64,000 bases of DNA from Roseomonas fluvialis (GTDB lineage: Bacteria; Pseudomonadota; Alphaproteobacteria; Acetobacterales; Acetobacteraceae): NCBI RefSeq assembly GCF_022846615.1, contig NZ_AP025637.1, positions 3,993,001 through 4,057,000 of the forward strand, given 5' to 3'. The translations under genes and the position numbers were made by a program. Positions within the stretch are counted from its first letter, which is position 1; every line of letters starts with the position of its first letter. This document shows, piece by piece, positions 50,273-58,784 of this stretch. Below the pieces are notes generated by a model. The model did no database searches, was not told the origin of the DNA, and saw nothing but the letters and a program-made list of their open reading frames with translations.

Positions 50273-51475
50273 TCAGCGCCGGGTGGTCGAAACCGGACGC
50301 GGCACCGGGCGCGGCAGCGCGGGCGTCGTGGCGCGGCTGCCCTGTTCCACGCGCGGCGCGGTCGGCGCGGTGCGGCGCGACGCGGCCGCCGCGCGCGGGG
50401 CCGGTGCGCGCGGGGCGGTGCTGCGCGCGACCGGCGCGCGCACGGCCTGGGTTGCGGCGCGTGCCGCTGTCGTGCCCCGCCCGGCGCCGACGCGGGCCTG
50501 CGTGGCGGCGGCGCGCGTCGTGCCGGCGCGGCGGTCGGGCACGGCGGCGCGCGCAGCGGTCGCGGCGCGCGCCGTGGGCACCGCCGCGGCCATGATCGAC
50601 GACGGCGGGCGTGGTGCGACGCCCATCTGCGCGAAGCCCTGGTCGAGCAGCGCGCCCATGTGCCGGTCGCGCTCCACCCAGGACGACCCGCCCATGGTCA
50701 CGCCCACCAGCCGCACGCCGTCGCGCAGCGCCGAGGTCACGATGTTGAAGCCGGAATCGCGGATGAAGCCGGTCTTGATGCCGTCCGCGCCCTCGTAGTC
50801 GCCCAGCATCCGGTTGTGGTTGCGGATCATCGCGCGCCCCCACGAGAAGTGCACCGTGCTGAAGTAGTGGTATCGGTTCGGGAAGTCGGCGATCAGCCGC
50901 TGGCCGAGCGTGGCCATGTCCCGCGCCGTGGTGATGTTGTCCGGGTCCGGCAGGCCGGAGGCGTTGCGGAAGGTGGTGCGCGTCATGCCGATGGCGCGTG
51001 CGCGCATGGTCATGACCTGGCCGAAGCGTTCCTCGCTGCCAGCCAGGTGTTCACCCACCGCGGCGGCGACGTCGTTGGCGCTCTTGGTGACCAGCGCGTA
51101 GATCGCCTGCTCGACCGACAGCGTCATGCCGGCCGGCAGACCGAGCTTGGACGGCGGGCGCGAGGCGGCTTCCTCGCTCATGCGGATCGGGGTGGTGAGC
51201 TGCACGCGGCCGTCGCGCAGCGCCTCGAACAGCATATACAGCGTCATCATCTTGGTGAGCGAGGCGGGGTAGCGCTGTTCATCGGCATTGGCGGCGACCA
51301 GCACGCGGCCACTGCGGGCTTCCACCACCATCGCGGCATAACGTTCACTGCCGATCTGTGCAGCCGCGGGTGCTGGCGCCAGCCAGGCGGCCAGCAGCGC
51401 CAGCAGGCCCGGCAGCAGGCCGTGCGCGGCGCGGAATCGGACGCTCGCGCGCAGTTCGGCGCCGGTCTGCGGCAT
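50273..51475 (-). CDS. D-alanyl-D-alanine carboxypeptidase (PBP5/DacF-like) with basic tail
   Basis: 400-residue low-molecular-weight penicillin-binding protein that trims peptidoglycan pentapeptides. A signal peptide (LLPGLLALLAAWLAPAPAAAQ) is followed by the catalytic SLTK motif in RYPASLTKMMTLYML, SAN in VTKSANDVAAAVGEHL, and KTG in EGADGIKTGFIRDSGFN. From about residue 290 a long Ala/Arg/Thr/Pro-rich tail replaces the usual PBP5 C-terminal domain and has no amphipathic anchor, so it may bind acidic envelope polymers. The stop is 170 bases from the Bug receptor start. Confidence 0.9.
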   Translation of the reverse strand: MPQTGAELRASVRFRAAHGLLPGLLALLAAWLAPAPAAAQIGSERYAAMVVEARSGRVLVAANADEQRYPASLTKMMTLYMLFEALRDGRVQLTTPIRMSEEAASRPPSKLGLPAGMTLSVEQAIYALVTKSANDVAAAVGEHLAGSEERFGQVMTMRARAIGMTRTTFRNASGLPDPDNITTARDMATLGQRLIADFPNRYHYFSTVHFSWGRAMIRNHNRMLGDYEGADGIKTGFIRDSGFNIVTSALRDGVRLVGVTMGGSSWVERDRHMGALLDQGFAQMGVAPRPPSSIMAAAVPTARAATAARAAVPDRRAGTTRAAATQARVGAGRGTTAARAATQAVRAPVARSTAPRAPAPRAAAASRRTAPTAPRVEQGSRATTPALPRPVPRPVSTTRR

Positions 51476-51821
51476 GCGGAATCCCCCTCGAGCCCGGTCC
51501 TGGCGGACCCGGCAGTATCACCCTTGGTCCAGAATAGCGACGGCGCGGTGCCGCCGTCCAGCCGAAACGTGCAACGACTTCCTTATACCGCAATGGGTTA
51601 CAAAGTGGTGTTGCGACATTCCGCCATAGTCCCCGGCCCTGTCCGCCGTCGGGCCTTTGCAAAGTTATGGTGCGGTGCAAAAAAAATGTTGCGAGGGACC
51701 GTCCCGATCAGATAAACCCCGGGTCATGTTGCAGCGCAGCAAACCGACCCGGAAGCCCGGGCTACCAAAGCGGACCGCGCCCCCCGTGGTCCCAACCCCC
51801 AATATGGAAGAGGACCAGGCC
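51476..51821. promoter_or_regulatory. Upstream region of the phasin gene
   Basis: 346 bases between the divergent carboxypeptidase and phasin genes. It contains a perfect palindrome CTTTGCAAAG at 51655-51664 and, just beyond, TGCGGTGCAAAAAAAATGTT followed by GCGAGG. TGC/GCA-containing palindromes are a feature of PhaR phasin-repressor sites in other alphaproteobacteria, so a PhaR-like operator is possible. ATG 51804 upstream of the chosen start shares the frame. No other gene is evident. Confidence 0.4.
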
Positions 51822-52322
51822 ATGGCCGAGACCAAGACCCCCGACGTGAAGAAGATGGCCGCCGAGGGCGCGGCCCAGGCGCAGAAGATCGTGACCGACG
51901 GCGCGGCGCAGGCCCGCGTCGCGATGGAGAAGGGCATGGAGCAGATGACCAAGGGTGCCGAAGGCGTGATGAAGGCCGTCGAGGAAGCGACCGAGTTCGG
52001 CCGCGGCAACATGGAGGCCTTCACCAAGGCCGCCCAGACCTGGACCGTCGGCGCGCAGGACCTGGCCCGCCAGATGATGGCGCTGGCGCAGGGCCTGACC
52101 GACCACTCGCTCGAGGGTGCGAAGGCTCTCTCGGCCGTGAAGTCGCTGAACGAGGCCGCCGAGATCCAGGCGAAGTACGCCAAGGCCGCGCTGGAGAAGG
52201 CCGTTGCCGAGTCGGCGAAGATGCAGGAAGCGGTCTTCAAGCTGACCGAGCAGGCCGTGGCGCCGATCTCGGCCCGCGTGACCGTCGCCATGGAAAAGAT
52301 GGCCAAGCCGATCGCGGCCTGA
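51822..52322 (+). CDS. Phasin (PHA granule-associated protein)
   Basis: 166-residue, almost entirely helical phasin. The sequence is Ala/Lys/Glu-rich with long amphipathic stretches (MAAEGAAQAQKIVTDGAAQA, EATEFGRGNMEAFTKAAQTW, ARQMMALAQGLTDHSLEGAK, VAPISARVTVAMEKMAKPI), the phasin_2 pattern. It coats polyhydroxyalkanoate granules and implies the organism stores PHA. ATG 51822 preferred because AGAGGA lies about seven bases upstream; ATG 51804 is in frame. Confidence 0.88.
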   Translation: MAETKTPDVKKMAAEGAAQAQKIVTDGAAQARVAMEKGMEQMTKGAEGVMKAVEEATEFGRGNMEAFTKAAQTWTVGAQDLARQMMALAQGLTDHSLEGAKALSAVKSLNEAAEIQAKYAKAALEKAVAESAKMQEAVFKLTEQAVAPISARVTVAMEKMAKPIAA

Positions 52323-52383
52323 GCCACGAGACCCGAGGCCCCTCGGCGCGATCCCCCTCCCCCAGCGCCGGGGTGGCCCAACG

Positions 52384-52442
52384 GCCCGGACCGGGCCGGC
52401 CTGTCGCATCCGCGGCGGGCCGGTTCCGGTCCGGGCTTTTTT
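52384..52442 (+). terminator. Rho-independent terminator after the phasin gene
   Basis: GCCCGGACCGG (52384-52394) pairs perfectly with CCGGTCCGGGC, followed by TTTTTT. The long loop includes a second GGCCGGCC/GGGCCGG pairing. Sixty bases after the phasin stop. Confidence 0.88.
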
Positions 52443-52568
52443 AATGACCTGGGGAACAATCTGGCACGTCGGCGCTCTCGGCCCTTCACGGCGGGCCGCG
52501 CGCTCCGATATCCTGCCATGCGGCGCGGGCCGTTGCCGGTCCGCCCAAGGGAAACCACTTCTTCGGCC

Positions 52569-52910
52569 ATGAGCGATCAGGACAAGCGCCCGGGCGGCGG
52601 GCAGGGCGGCGACGGACCCCAGACCGGGGTCGTCGTCAAGACGCGTCCGCGCACCAAGAAGCCCGCCATGTACAAGGTGCTGATGCTGAACGACGACTAC
52701 ACGCCGATGGAGTTCGTCGTGCATGTCCTCGAACGCTTCTTCCAGAAGAACCGGGAGGAGGCGACGCGCATCATGCTGCACGTGCATCGGCGCGGCGTGG
52801 GCGTTTGCGGCGTCTTCACCTACGAGGTCGCCGAGACGAAAGTGACACAGGTGATGGACCTGGCGCGCCAGAACCAGCACCCTCTGCAGTGCACGATCGA
52901 GAAGGAATAG
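52569..52910 (+). CDS. clpS: ATP-dependent Clp protease adaptor
   Basis: 113-residue ClpS, which delivers N-degron proteins to Clp[22 protein letters not shown] is the N-end-rule binding region, [20 protein letters not shown] the ClpA-binding part. The disordered N-terminus (about 25 residues) is rich in Gly, Gln and Asp. ATG 52569 chosen over upstream in-frame starts that add non-conserved residues. Followed by clpA after 111 bases, the normal arrangement. Confidence 0.95.
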   Translation: MSDQDKRPGGGQGGDGPQTGVVVKTRPRTKKPAMYKVLMLNDDYTPMEFVVHVLERFFQKNREEATRIMLHVHRRGVGVCGVFTYEVAETKVTQVMDLARQNQHPLQCTIEKE

Positions 52911-53021
52911 GGGCAGGGGTCGCAGAACCTCGGGGGGAAGCCTACATCACCTACACCGGATACCTGGTGCCGCGCCGACCCAATGAGGCTGACGCGCCAC
53001 CGACAGGGGAGCGTCACTGAC

Positions 53022-55376
53022 ATGCTGTCCCGCAACCTCGAGCAGACGCTCCACCGGGCCCTGGCACTGGCCAGCGAACGGCGCCACGAATACGCGACAC
53101 TCGAACACCTGCTGCTGGCCCTGGGCGACGACCAGGATGCCGCGACGGTCCTGCGCGCCTGCGGGGTCGACCTCGAGCGCCTGAAGCGCGACCTGTCGGA
53201 GTTCCTCGACAAGGACCTGGCCGGCCTGGTGACCGAGCGCGGCGGCGATCCCAAGCCCACCGCCGGCTTCCAGCGCGTGGTGCAGCGCGCCGCGATCCAT
53301 GTGCAGTCCTCCGGCCGCGACGAGGTGACCGGCGCCAACGTGCTGGTCGCGCTGTTCAGCGAACGCGAATCGCATGCCGTGTATTTCCTGCAGCTGCAGG
53401 ACATGACGCGGCTCGATGCGGTGAACTTCATCTCGCACGGCATCGCCAAGGCGCCGGGCCGTTCGCAGCCGCGCCCGGTGCAGGGTTCGCCGCAGGCCTC
53501 GGCCAACAACGGCGAGGAGAACTCCGAGAAGGAGGAGAAGCCGCGCGGCGGCCGCGGCCAGGACGCGCTATCGAACTACTGCGTCAATCTCAACAAGAAG
53601 GCGCAGGCGGGCAAGATCGACCCGCTGATCGGGCGCGACTCCGAGATCGAGCGTACCATCCAGATCCTATGCCGGCGCACCAAGAACAACCCGCTCTATG
53701 TGGGTGATCCGGGCGTGGGCAAGACCGCGATCGCCGAGGGCCTGGCCAAGCGCATCGTCGAGGGCGACGTGCCCGAGGTGCTGCTGAAGTCGACCATCTA
53801 CGCGCTCGACATGGGCTCTCTGCTGGCTGGCACGCGCTACCGCGGCGATTTCGAGGAACGGCTGAAGGCCGTAGTGACGGAGTTGGAAGCCCAGCCGGGC
53901 TCCATCCTGTTCATCGACGAGATCCACACGGTGATCGGCGCGGGTGCGACCTCCGGCGGGGCGATGGATGCGTCGAACCTGCTGAAGCCGGCGCTCGCGC
54001 AGGGCACGCTGCGTTGCGTGGGCTCCACCACCTACAAGGAATACCGCAACTACTTCGAGAAGGACCGCGCGCTGGTCCGCCGCTTCCAGAAGATCGACGT
54101 CAACGAGCCGACGCTCGAGGACGCGGTGAAGATCCTGCAGGGCCTCAAGACCAACTACGAGAAGCACCACAAGGTCCGCTACACGCCCGAGGCCATCCGC
54201 GCCGCGGTGGAACTCAGCGCCAAGTACATCCACGACCGCAAGCTGCCCGACAAGGCGATCGACGTGATCGACGAGGTGGGTGCGTCGCGCATGCTGCTGC
54301 CCGAGGGCAAGCGGCGCAAGACGGTCACGCTCAAGGATGTCGAGGACATCGTGGCGAAGATCGCGCGCATCCCGCCGAAGTCGGTCTCGACCGACGACCG
54401 TGAGCAGCTACGCACGCTTGAGCGTGACCTCAAGGCGATGGTGTTCGGCCAGGACAAGGCGATCGAGGCGCTCTCCGCCGCGATCAAGCTGTCGCGTGCG
54501 GGCCTGCGCGACCAGGAGAAGCCGATCGGCAACTACCTGTTCTCCGGCCCGACCGGCGTCGGCAAGACCGAGGTCGCGAAGCAGCTGGCGAAGACGCTCG
54601 GCATCGAACTCATCCGCTTCGACATGTCGGAGTACATGGAGCGCCACAGCGTCAGCCGCCTGATCGGCGCACCGCCCGGCTATGTCGGCTTCGACCAGGG
54701 CGGGCTGCTGACCGATGCGATCGACCAGCACCCGCACGCCGTGCTGCTGCTCGATGAGATCGAGAAGGCGCACCAGGACCTGTACAACATCCTGCTGCAG
54801 GTGATGGACCACGGGAAGCTGACCGACCACAACGGCAAGACCGTGGATTTCCGCAACGTCGTCCTCATCATGACGACCAATGCGGGCGCGTCCGACATGG
54901 CGAAGGCGACCATCGGCTTCGAACGCCCGACACGCGTGGGCGAGGACGAGGAAGCGATCAAGCGACTGTTCACGCCCGAATTCCGCAACCGTTTGGATGC
55001 GATCGTGCCCTTCGCCGCGCTCACGCCCGAGATCGTGGGCCGCGTGGTGGAGAAGTTCGTGATGCAGCTGGAAGCCCAGCTCGCGGATCGCAACGTGACG
55101 ATCGAACTGAGCAGCGCGGCCAAGGAATGGTTGGCCGAACGTGGCTACGACCCGCTCTATGGCGCGCGCCCGCTCGCGCGCGTCATCCAGGAATTCATCA
55201 AGAAGCCGCTCGCCGAGGAACTGCTGTTCGGCAAGCTGGCCAAGGGCGGTTCGGTGAAGGTGGGGCTGAAGGACGGCGCGCTGTCCTTCGACATCATGGA
55301 GGCCACGCCACCGGCGCTGCCCAAGCCCGAGGAAGGCGAGGGCGAACCCGACCGCGAGCCGGAGACGGCCGAGTAG
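53022..55376 (+). CDS. clpA: ATP-dependent Clp protease ATP-binding subunit
   Basis: 784-residue two-ring AAA+ unfoldase. N domain ([20 protein letters not shown]), D1 Walker [18 protein letters not shown] near 228 and Walker [14 protein letters not shown]2 Walker [19 protein letters not shown] near 509 and Walker [14 protein letters not shown]. The long middle domain of ClpB is missing and the linker residues 150-185 are Glu/Lys-rich, both as in ClpA. ATG 53022 preferred to 53022 minus 39 because MLSRNLEQ is the conserved start. Works with ClpS and ClpP. Confidence 0.95.
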   Translation: MLSRNLEQTLHRALALASERRHEYATLEHLLLALGDDQDAATVLRACGVDLERLKRDLSEFLDKDLAGLVTERGGDPKPTAGFQRVVQRAAIHVQSSGRDEVTGANVLVALFSERESHAVYFLQLQDMTRLDAVNFISHGIAKAPGRSQPRPVQGSPQASANNGEENSEKEEKPRGGRGQDALSNYCVNLNKKAQAGKIDPLIGRDSEIERTIQILCRRTKNNPLYVGDPGVGKTAIAEGLAKRIVEGDVPEVLLKSTIYALDMGSLLAGTRYRGDFEERLKAVVTELEAQPGSILFIDEIHTVIGAGATSGGAMDASNLLKPALAQGTLRCVGSTTYKEYRNYFEKDRALVRRFQKIDVNEPTLEDAVKILQGLKTNYEKHHKVRYTPEAIRAAVELSAKYIHDRKLPDKAIDVIDEVGASRMLLPEGKRRKTVTLKDVEDIVAKIARIPPKSVSTDDREQLRTLERDLKAMVFGQDKAIEALSAAIKLSRAGLRDQEKPIGNYLFSGPTGVGKTEVAKQLAKTLGIELIRFDMSEYMERHSVSRLIGAPPGYVGFDQGGLLTDAIDQHPHAVLLLDEIEKAHQDLYNILLQVMDHGKLTDHNGKTVDFRNVVLIMTTNAGASDMAKATIGFERPTRVGEDEEAIKRLFTPEFRNRLDAIVPFAALTPEIVGRVVEKFVMQLEAQLADRNVTIELSSAAKEWLAERGYDPLYGARPLARVIQEFIKKPLAEELLFGKLAKGGSVKVGLKDGALSFDIMEATPPALPKPEEGEGEPDREPETAE

Positions 55377-55403
55377 CGCTGCACGCCGCCAGGCGCGATG
55401 ATG

Positions 55404-55440
55404 AACGGGCGCGGAGGGCAACCCTCCGCGCCCGTTTTCC
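55404..55440 (+). terminator. Rho-independent terminator after clpA
   Basis: AACGGGCGCGGAGGG (55404-55418) and CCCTCCGCGCCCGTT (55422-55436) form a perfect 15-base stem with a 3-base loop, running into TTTT at 55435-55438. Confidence 0.93.
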
Positions 55441-55457
55441 GTTCAGGGGATGAAGCG

Positions 55458-55799
55458 ATGAGCGCGATCAAGGACTGGAACGCCTACTCCGCGGCGCTGC
55501 GCGACCGCGGCAAGGAGCTGGGGCAGTTGCACCCGGAGATCGTGAAGGGCTTCGTCGCGCTGTCGAACGGCGCGGCCAAGACGCAGCACCTCGATGCCAA
55601 GACGCGGGAGTTCATCGCGCTGGGGGTGGCGATCACCACGAAGTGCGACGGCTGCCTGGACGCGCATGTGCGCAAGGCGATGGCGGCGGGGGCGACAAAG
55701 GCGGAAATCGCGGAGGCGCTGGGGGTGGCGATCGCGCTGAATGCGGGGGCGGCGTTTACCTATGCGCTGCATGCGTTGGATCGGGCGAACGAAACCTAA
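55458..55799 (+). CDS. Carboxymuconolactone decarboxylase/AhpD-like protein
   Basis: 113-residue helical protein of the CMD/AhpD family. TKCDGCLDAHVRKAMAAGAT carries the CxxC-x3-H redox motif seen in AhpD-type disulfide reductases, and EIAEALGVAIALNAGAAFTY follows. It probably handles peroxide or lipoyl disulfide rather than decarboxylating lactones. ATG 55458 has AGGGGA about nine bases upstream. The gene overlaps the convergent PPK2 gene end by 4 bases. Confidence 0.87.
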   Translation: MSAIKDWNAYSAALRDRGKELGQLHPEIVKGFVALSNGAAKTQHLDAKTREFIALGVAITTKCDGCLDAHVRKAMAAGATKAEIAEALGVAIALNAGAAFTYALHALDRANET

Positions 55800-56677
55800 C
55801 CCAACGCCGCCCGCGCGCCCTCCAGCGCCACCTTCTGCGCCTTCGTCACCTTCGGATAGTGCAGGCCCAGCCCTTCCAGCGCCTGCACGATCGCCGCCAC
55901 CACCGCCAGGCGCGTGAACCACTTCGTATCCGCCGGCACCACAAACCACGGCGCGTGCTCCGCCGCGGTGCCGCGGATGGCGGCTTGGTACGCGTCCATG
56001 TAGGCGTCCCAATGCGCGCGCTCGGCGACGTCATTCGCCGAGAACTTCCAGTTCTTCTCCGGCTCCTCGATTCGCGACAGGAAGCGCTTCTTTTGCTCCG
56101 CCTGGCTGACGTTCAGGAAGAACTTCAGCACCACCGTACCCTGCCGCGCGAGGTAGCGTTCGTAGGCGGCAATGTCCTCCAGCCGTTCGTCGAACACCGC
56201 TTTGCCCACCAGGCGCGGCGGCAGCTTCTGGCCCGCCAGGAACTCCGGATGCACCCGCACCGCGAGCACTTCCTCGTACCAGGACCGGTTGTGGATGCCG
56301 ATGCGCCCGCGTTCGGGCAGCGCGGTCGAATGCCGCCACAGGAAATCGTGGTCGAGTTCGGTCGAAGTCGGCGCCTTGAAGGAATGCACCTGGCAGCCCT
56401 GCGGGTTCACGCCGGAGAACACATGCTTGATCGCACCGTCCTTCCCCGCCGCGTCCATCGCCTGGAAGATGCACAGCACCGACCAGCGATCCTGCGCGTA
56501 GAGCATGTCCTGCAACTGCGCGAGCCGATCCACCCCCTGCTTCAGCAACGCCGCGGCGTGGTCCTTCTCGATGTCGAGGCCACAGGTGTCGCCCGCGTCG
56601 TGGTCCTTCAGGCGGAAGCCCTTGGCGCGCGTGACGCGCAGCCGGTCCAGGATGGCCTCGGTGCGCTTGGTGATCAT
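55796..56677 (-). CDS. ppk2: Polyphosphate kinase 2 family protein
   Basis: 293-residue PPK2-type polyphosphate:nucleotide phosphotransferase. Walker A-like IFQAMDAAGKDGAIKHVFSG, Walker B-like HNRSWYEEVLAVRV, lid region KFFLNVSQAEQKKRFLSR and NWKFSANDVAERAHWDAY fit the family. It moves phosphate between polyP and AMP, ADP or GDP; direction cannot be told. Its ATG overlaps the stop of the MFS gene by 4 bases, so it ends a six-gene overlapping operon. Confidence 0.92.
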   Translation of the reverse strand: MITKRTEAILDRLRVTRAKGFRLKDHDAGDTCGLDIEKDHAAALLKQGVDRLAQLQDMLYAQDRWSVLCIFQAMDAAGKDGAIKHVFSGVNPQGCQVHSFKAPTSTELDHDFLWRHSTALPERGRIGIHNRSWYEEVLAVRVHPEFLAGQKLPPRLVGKAVFDERLEDIAAYERYLARQGTVVLKFFLNVSQAEQKKRFLSRIEEPEKNWKFSANDVAERAHWDAYMDAYQAAIRGTAAEHAPWFVVPADTKWFTRLAVVAAIVQALEGLGLHYPKVTKAQKVALEGARAALG

Positions 56678-57903
56678 GTGGCCCTCCCCTTCGGTGCAAC
56701 CACGATCCACGCCGCCGCCAGCGCCTGCAACAGGAACGTCACGCTCAGCGCCACCGCGTAGCCGGCCGGGTCCCACCCGCCATTCGCCGTCCGCGGCCAC
56801 AGGTCCAGGATCGCGCCGATTCCGGTCTGCAGGATGAACACCAGCACCAGCATCGAGAAGTTGATGGCGGTCGCCACACGCCCCTGCAACTCCGGCGGGA
56901 AGCCCTGCCCCATCGCCGCATAGCCCGCCACGCCGACCGACCCGCAGAAGGAAAACCCGAACCAGATCGCCGCTGTGACCCAATAGCCGCCCGGTGCCGC
57001 CACCAGCAGCGCCTGCGCCACCAGCACACCGCCGATGCCCAGATACGGGACGAACATCGGCGTGAAGCCGCGCGCCTGCGCAAACGATGCTGCCTGGCCG
57101 GTCACCAGCGACCCCGTCACCAGCCCCATCGCATAGATCAGCAGCGCGATCGCGCGCGGCCCGTCATCGAGGCCACCCACGTCCCGCAGCCATGGCCCCG
57201 CCCAGAGGCCCTGGAAGGTAAAGTTCAACGCCGAAAGCACCATGATCGCCGGCAGGAAGCGCAGGAAGGGGCGGTCGCGGAAGATGCGCCCGAACTCGCC
57301 GATCTCCCGCACCATGCTGCGCCGCTGGGGCGCCGCGGCCGGACGGTCGGGCACCCGCGTCCAGATCCAGGCCGCCGCGCAGACCGCGAGCCCCGCCAGC
57401 AGCACGAAGATCCCGCGCCAACCCAGGTACGGCAGCGCCGACTGCACCGGCACCGTGGCCGTCATGCCGCCCATGCCCGCCAGGAATAGCCCCGCGCCGG
57501 TGACGGCCGCGACGCGCTCCTTCGGATACCATTGCGAATTCGCCTTGAGCATCGCCATCAGCCCGGCTGCAAGCCCCAGGCCGCACAGGATCCGCCCGAG
57601 CGCCAGCACCATCACGTCGGGTGCGACCGCGCACAGCACGAACCCCGCGGCCGAGACCAAAGCGAGCGTCGCCTGCACCTTGCGCGGTCCATGCAGGTCG
57701 AGCGCGATGCCGATCGGCAGTTGCGCCACCGCATAGGCCGCGAAGAAGCACGCCGCCAGCAGCCCGAGCCCCGAGGCCGACAAGCCGAACTCGATCGCGA
57801 GCAGCGGCCCGATCGTCGCCACCATCCCGCGATTGCACTGGTTGAGGAAATTGATCGCCGCGAGTGGCAGCGTGATGCGCGCGAAGCCTGGCGAGGCGGA
57901 CAT
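56674..57903 (-). CDS. MFS transporter
   Basis: 409-residue major facilitator with 12 predicted helices. The loop motif between helices 2 and 3 reads GIALDLHGPRKVQATLALV and the matching second-half loop is less clear. N-terminal FLNQCNRGMVATIGPLLAIE resembles the anion:cation symporter and organic-acid groups. Substrate unknown. Overlaps PPK2 by 4 bases and the EEP gene by 1 base (TGATG). Confidence 0.88.
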   Translation of the reverse strand: MSASPGFARITLPLAAINFLNQCNRGMVATIGPLLAIEFGLSASGLGLLAACFFAAYAVAQLPIGIALDLHGPRKVQATLALVSAAGFVLCAVAPDVMVLALGRILCGLGLAAGLMAMLKANSQWYPKERVAAVTGAGLFLAGMGGMTATVPVQSALPYLGWRGIFVLLAGLAVCAAAWIWTRVPDRPAAAPQRRSMVREIGEFGRIFRDRPFLRFLPAIMVLSALNFTFQGLWAGPWLRDVGGLDDGPRAIALLIYAMGLVTGSLVTGQAASFAQARGFTPMFVPYLGIGGVLVAQALLVAAPGGYWVTAAIWFGFSFCGSVGVAGYAAMGQGFPPELQGRVATAINFSMLVLVFILQTGIGAILDLWPRTANGGWDPAGYAVALSVTFLLQALAAAWIVVAPKGRAT

Positions 57904-58784
57904 CAGCGCGGGTCGAGCCGCACGCTGATCGGGCAGTGGTCGCTGATCCGGTCGCGCAGCGCCGGGTCGCGCTCGACATAAACGAGCACGCGGAAACTGT
58001 CGCGCACCAGCCAGTCGCGCGCGGCGCCACCCAGCAGGATGTGGTCGACGAAGCCGCGCGCCTGGCGGTCGCGCGCCCAGCAGGGGTTGGCGAAGCCCTC
58101 GGTCGGGCGGATCAGCGGCGCGGCCTCGGCCAGCGTGGCCAGGAATTCGTCGTTGCGCTCGATGCGCCGGTTGAAGTCGCCCAGGACGGCGAAGGCGACA
58201 CCCTCGCGCCGGCGCTCGGCGATCCAGTCGCGGATGATCTCAGCCTGGCGGCCGAGGTTCTGGCAGTCGCGGCTGTCTGGCTGGCGGATCGACCCTTGCG
58301 CGCAGCCGCCATCCAGATGCACCGACAGCAGCCGCAGCGGCGGCCCATCCCCGCTGCGCACCGTGATGTCCGCCCCGCGCCGCAGCGACCGCCGCGCATT
58401 CGGCACCAGGTCGAGTGCGGCGACATCCGGGTTGCGCGTGACGTTCAGACCGCGCCGCCAGGCGAAGCCGGCGCGCTGCGTGTCGGTCTCGCTGGGGAAA
58501 TGGAACTCGAAGCGCGTCGCATCAAAGACACGCGCAGCCGCGAGCGGCCCGTCGATTTCCTGCAACGCGACCACATCCGCCGCGAGCCGGTCGGCATAGA
58601 CGCGCAGACGCGCCCAATCCTCGGCCGTGCGCGTGGGCAGGGAGGATGGCAGGTCCGGATGCCCGGCCGGCTTGGTGGTCAGCCAGGCGATGTTCCAGGC
58701 GGCGAGCTTGATCTCCTGCGCCGCCACGGGCAGCGCGAGAAGGGCGAAGACGGCGATCAGCAGCGGGCGCATGGCGGCCTTCAT
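57903..58784 (-). CDS. Secreted endonuclease/exonuclease/phosphatase family protein
   Basis: 293-residue EEP-fold hydrolase with signal peptide (MRPLLIAVFALLALPVAAQ). Active-site blocks: KLAAWNIAWL, DVVALQEIDG with metal Glu, LLSVHLDGGC with catalytic His, AVLGDFNRRIERND with Asp/Asn, and ISDHCPISVRL with the last Asp-His. It could be an extracellular DNase or a phosphodiesterase. Start 58784 lies in the stop of the DUF2075 gene (ATGA). Confidence 0.88.
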   Translation of the reverse strand: MKAAMRPLLIAVFALLALPVAAQEIKLAAWNIAWLTTKPAGHPDLPSSLPTRTAEDWARLRVYADRLAADVVALQEIDGPLAAARVFDATRFEFHFPSETDTQRAGFAWRRGLNVTRNPDVAALDLVPNARRSLRRGADITVRSGDGPPLRLLSVHLDGGCAQGSIRQPDSRDCQNLGRQAEIIRDWIAERRREGVAFAVLGDFNRRIERNDEFLATLAEAAPLIRPTEGFANPCWARDRQARGFVDHILLGGAARDWLVRDSFRVLVYVERDPALRDRISDHCPISVRLDPR

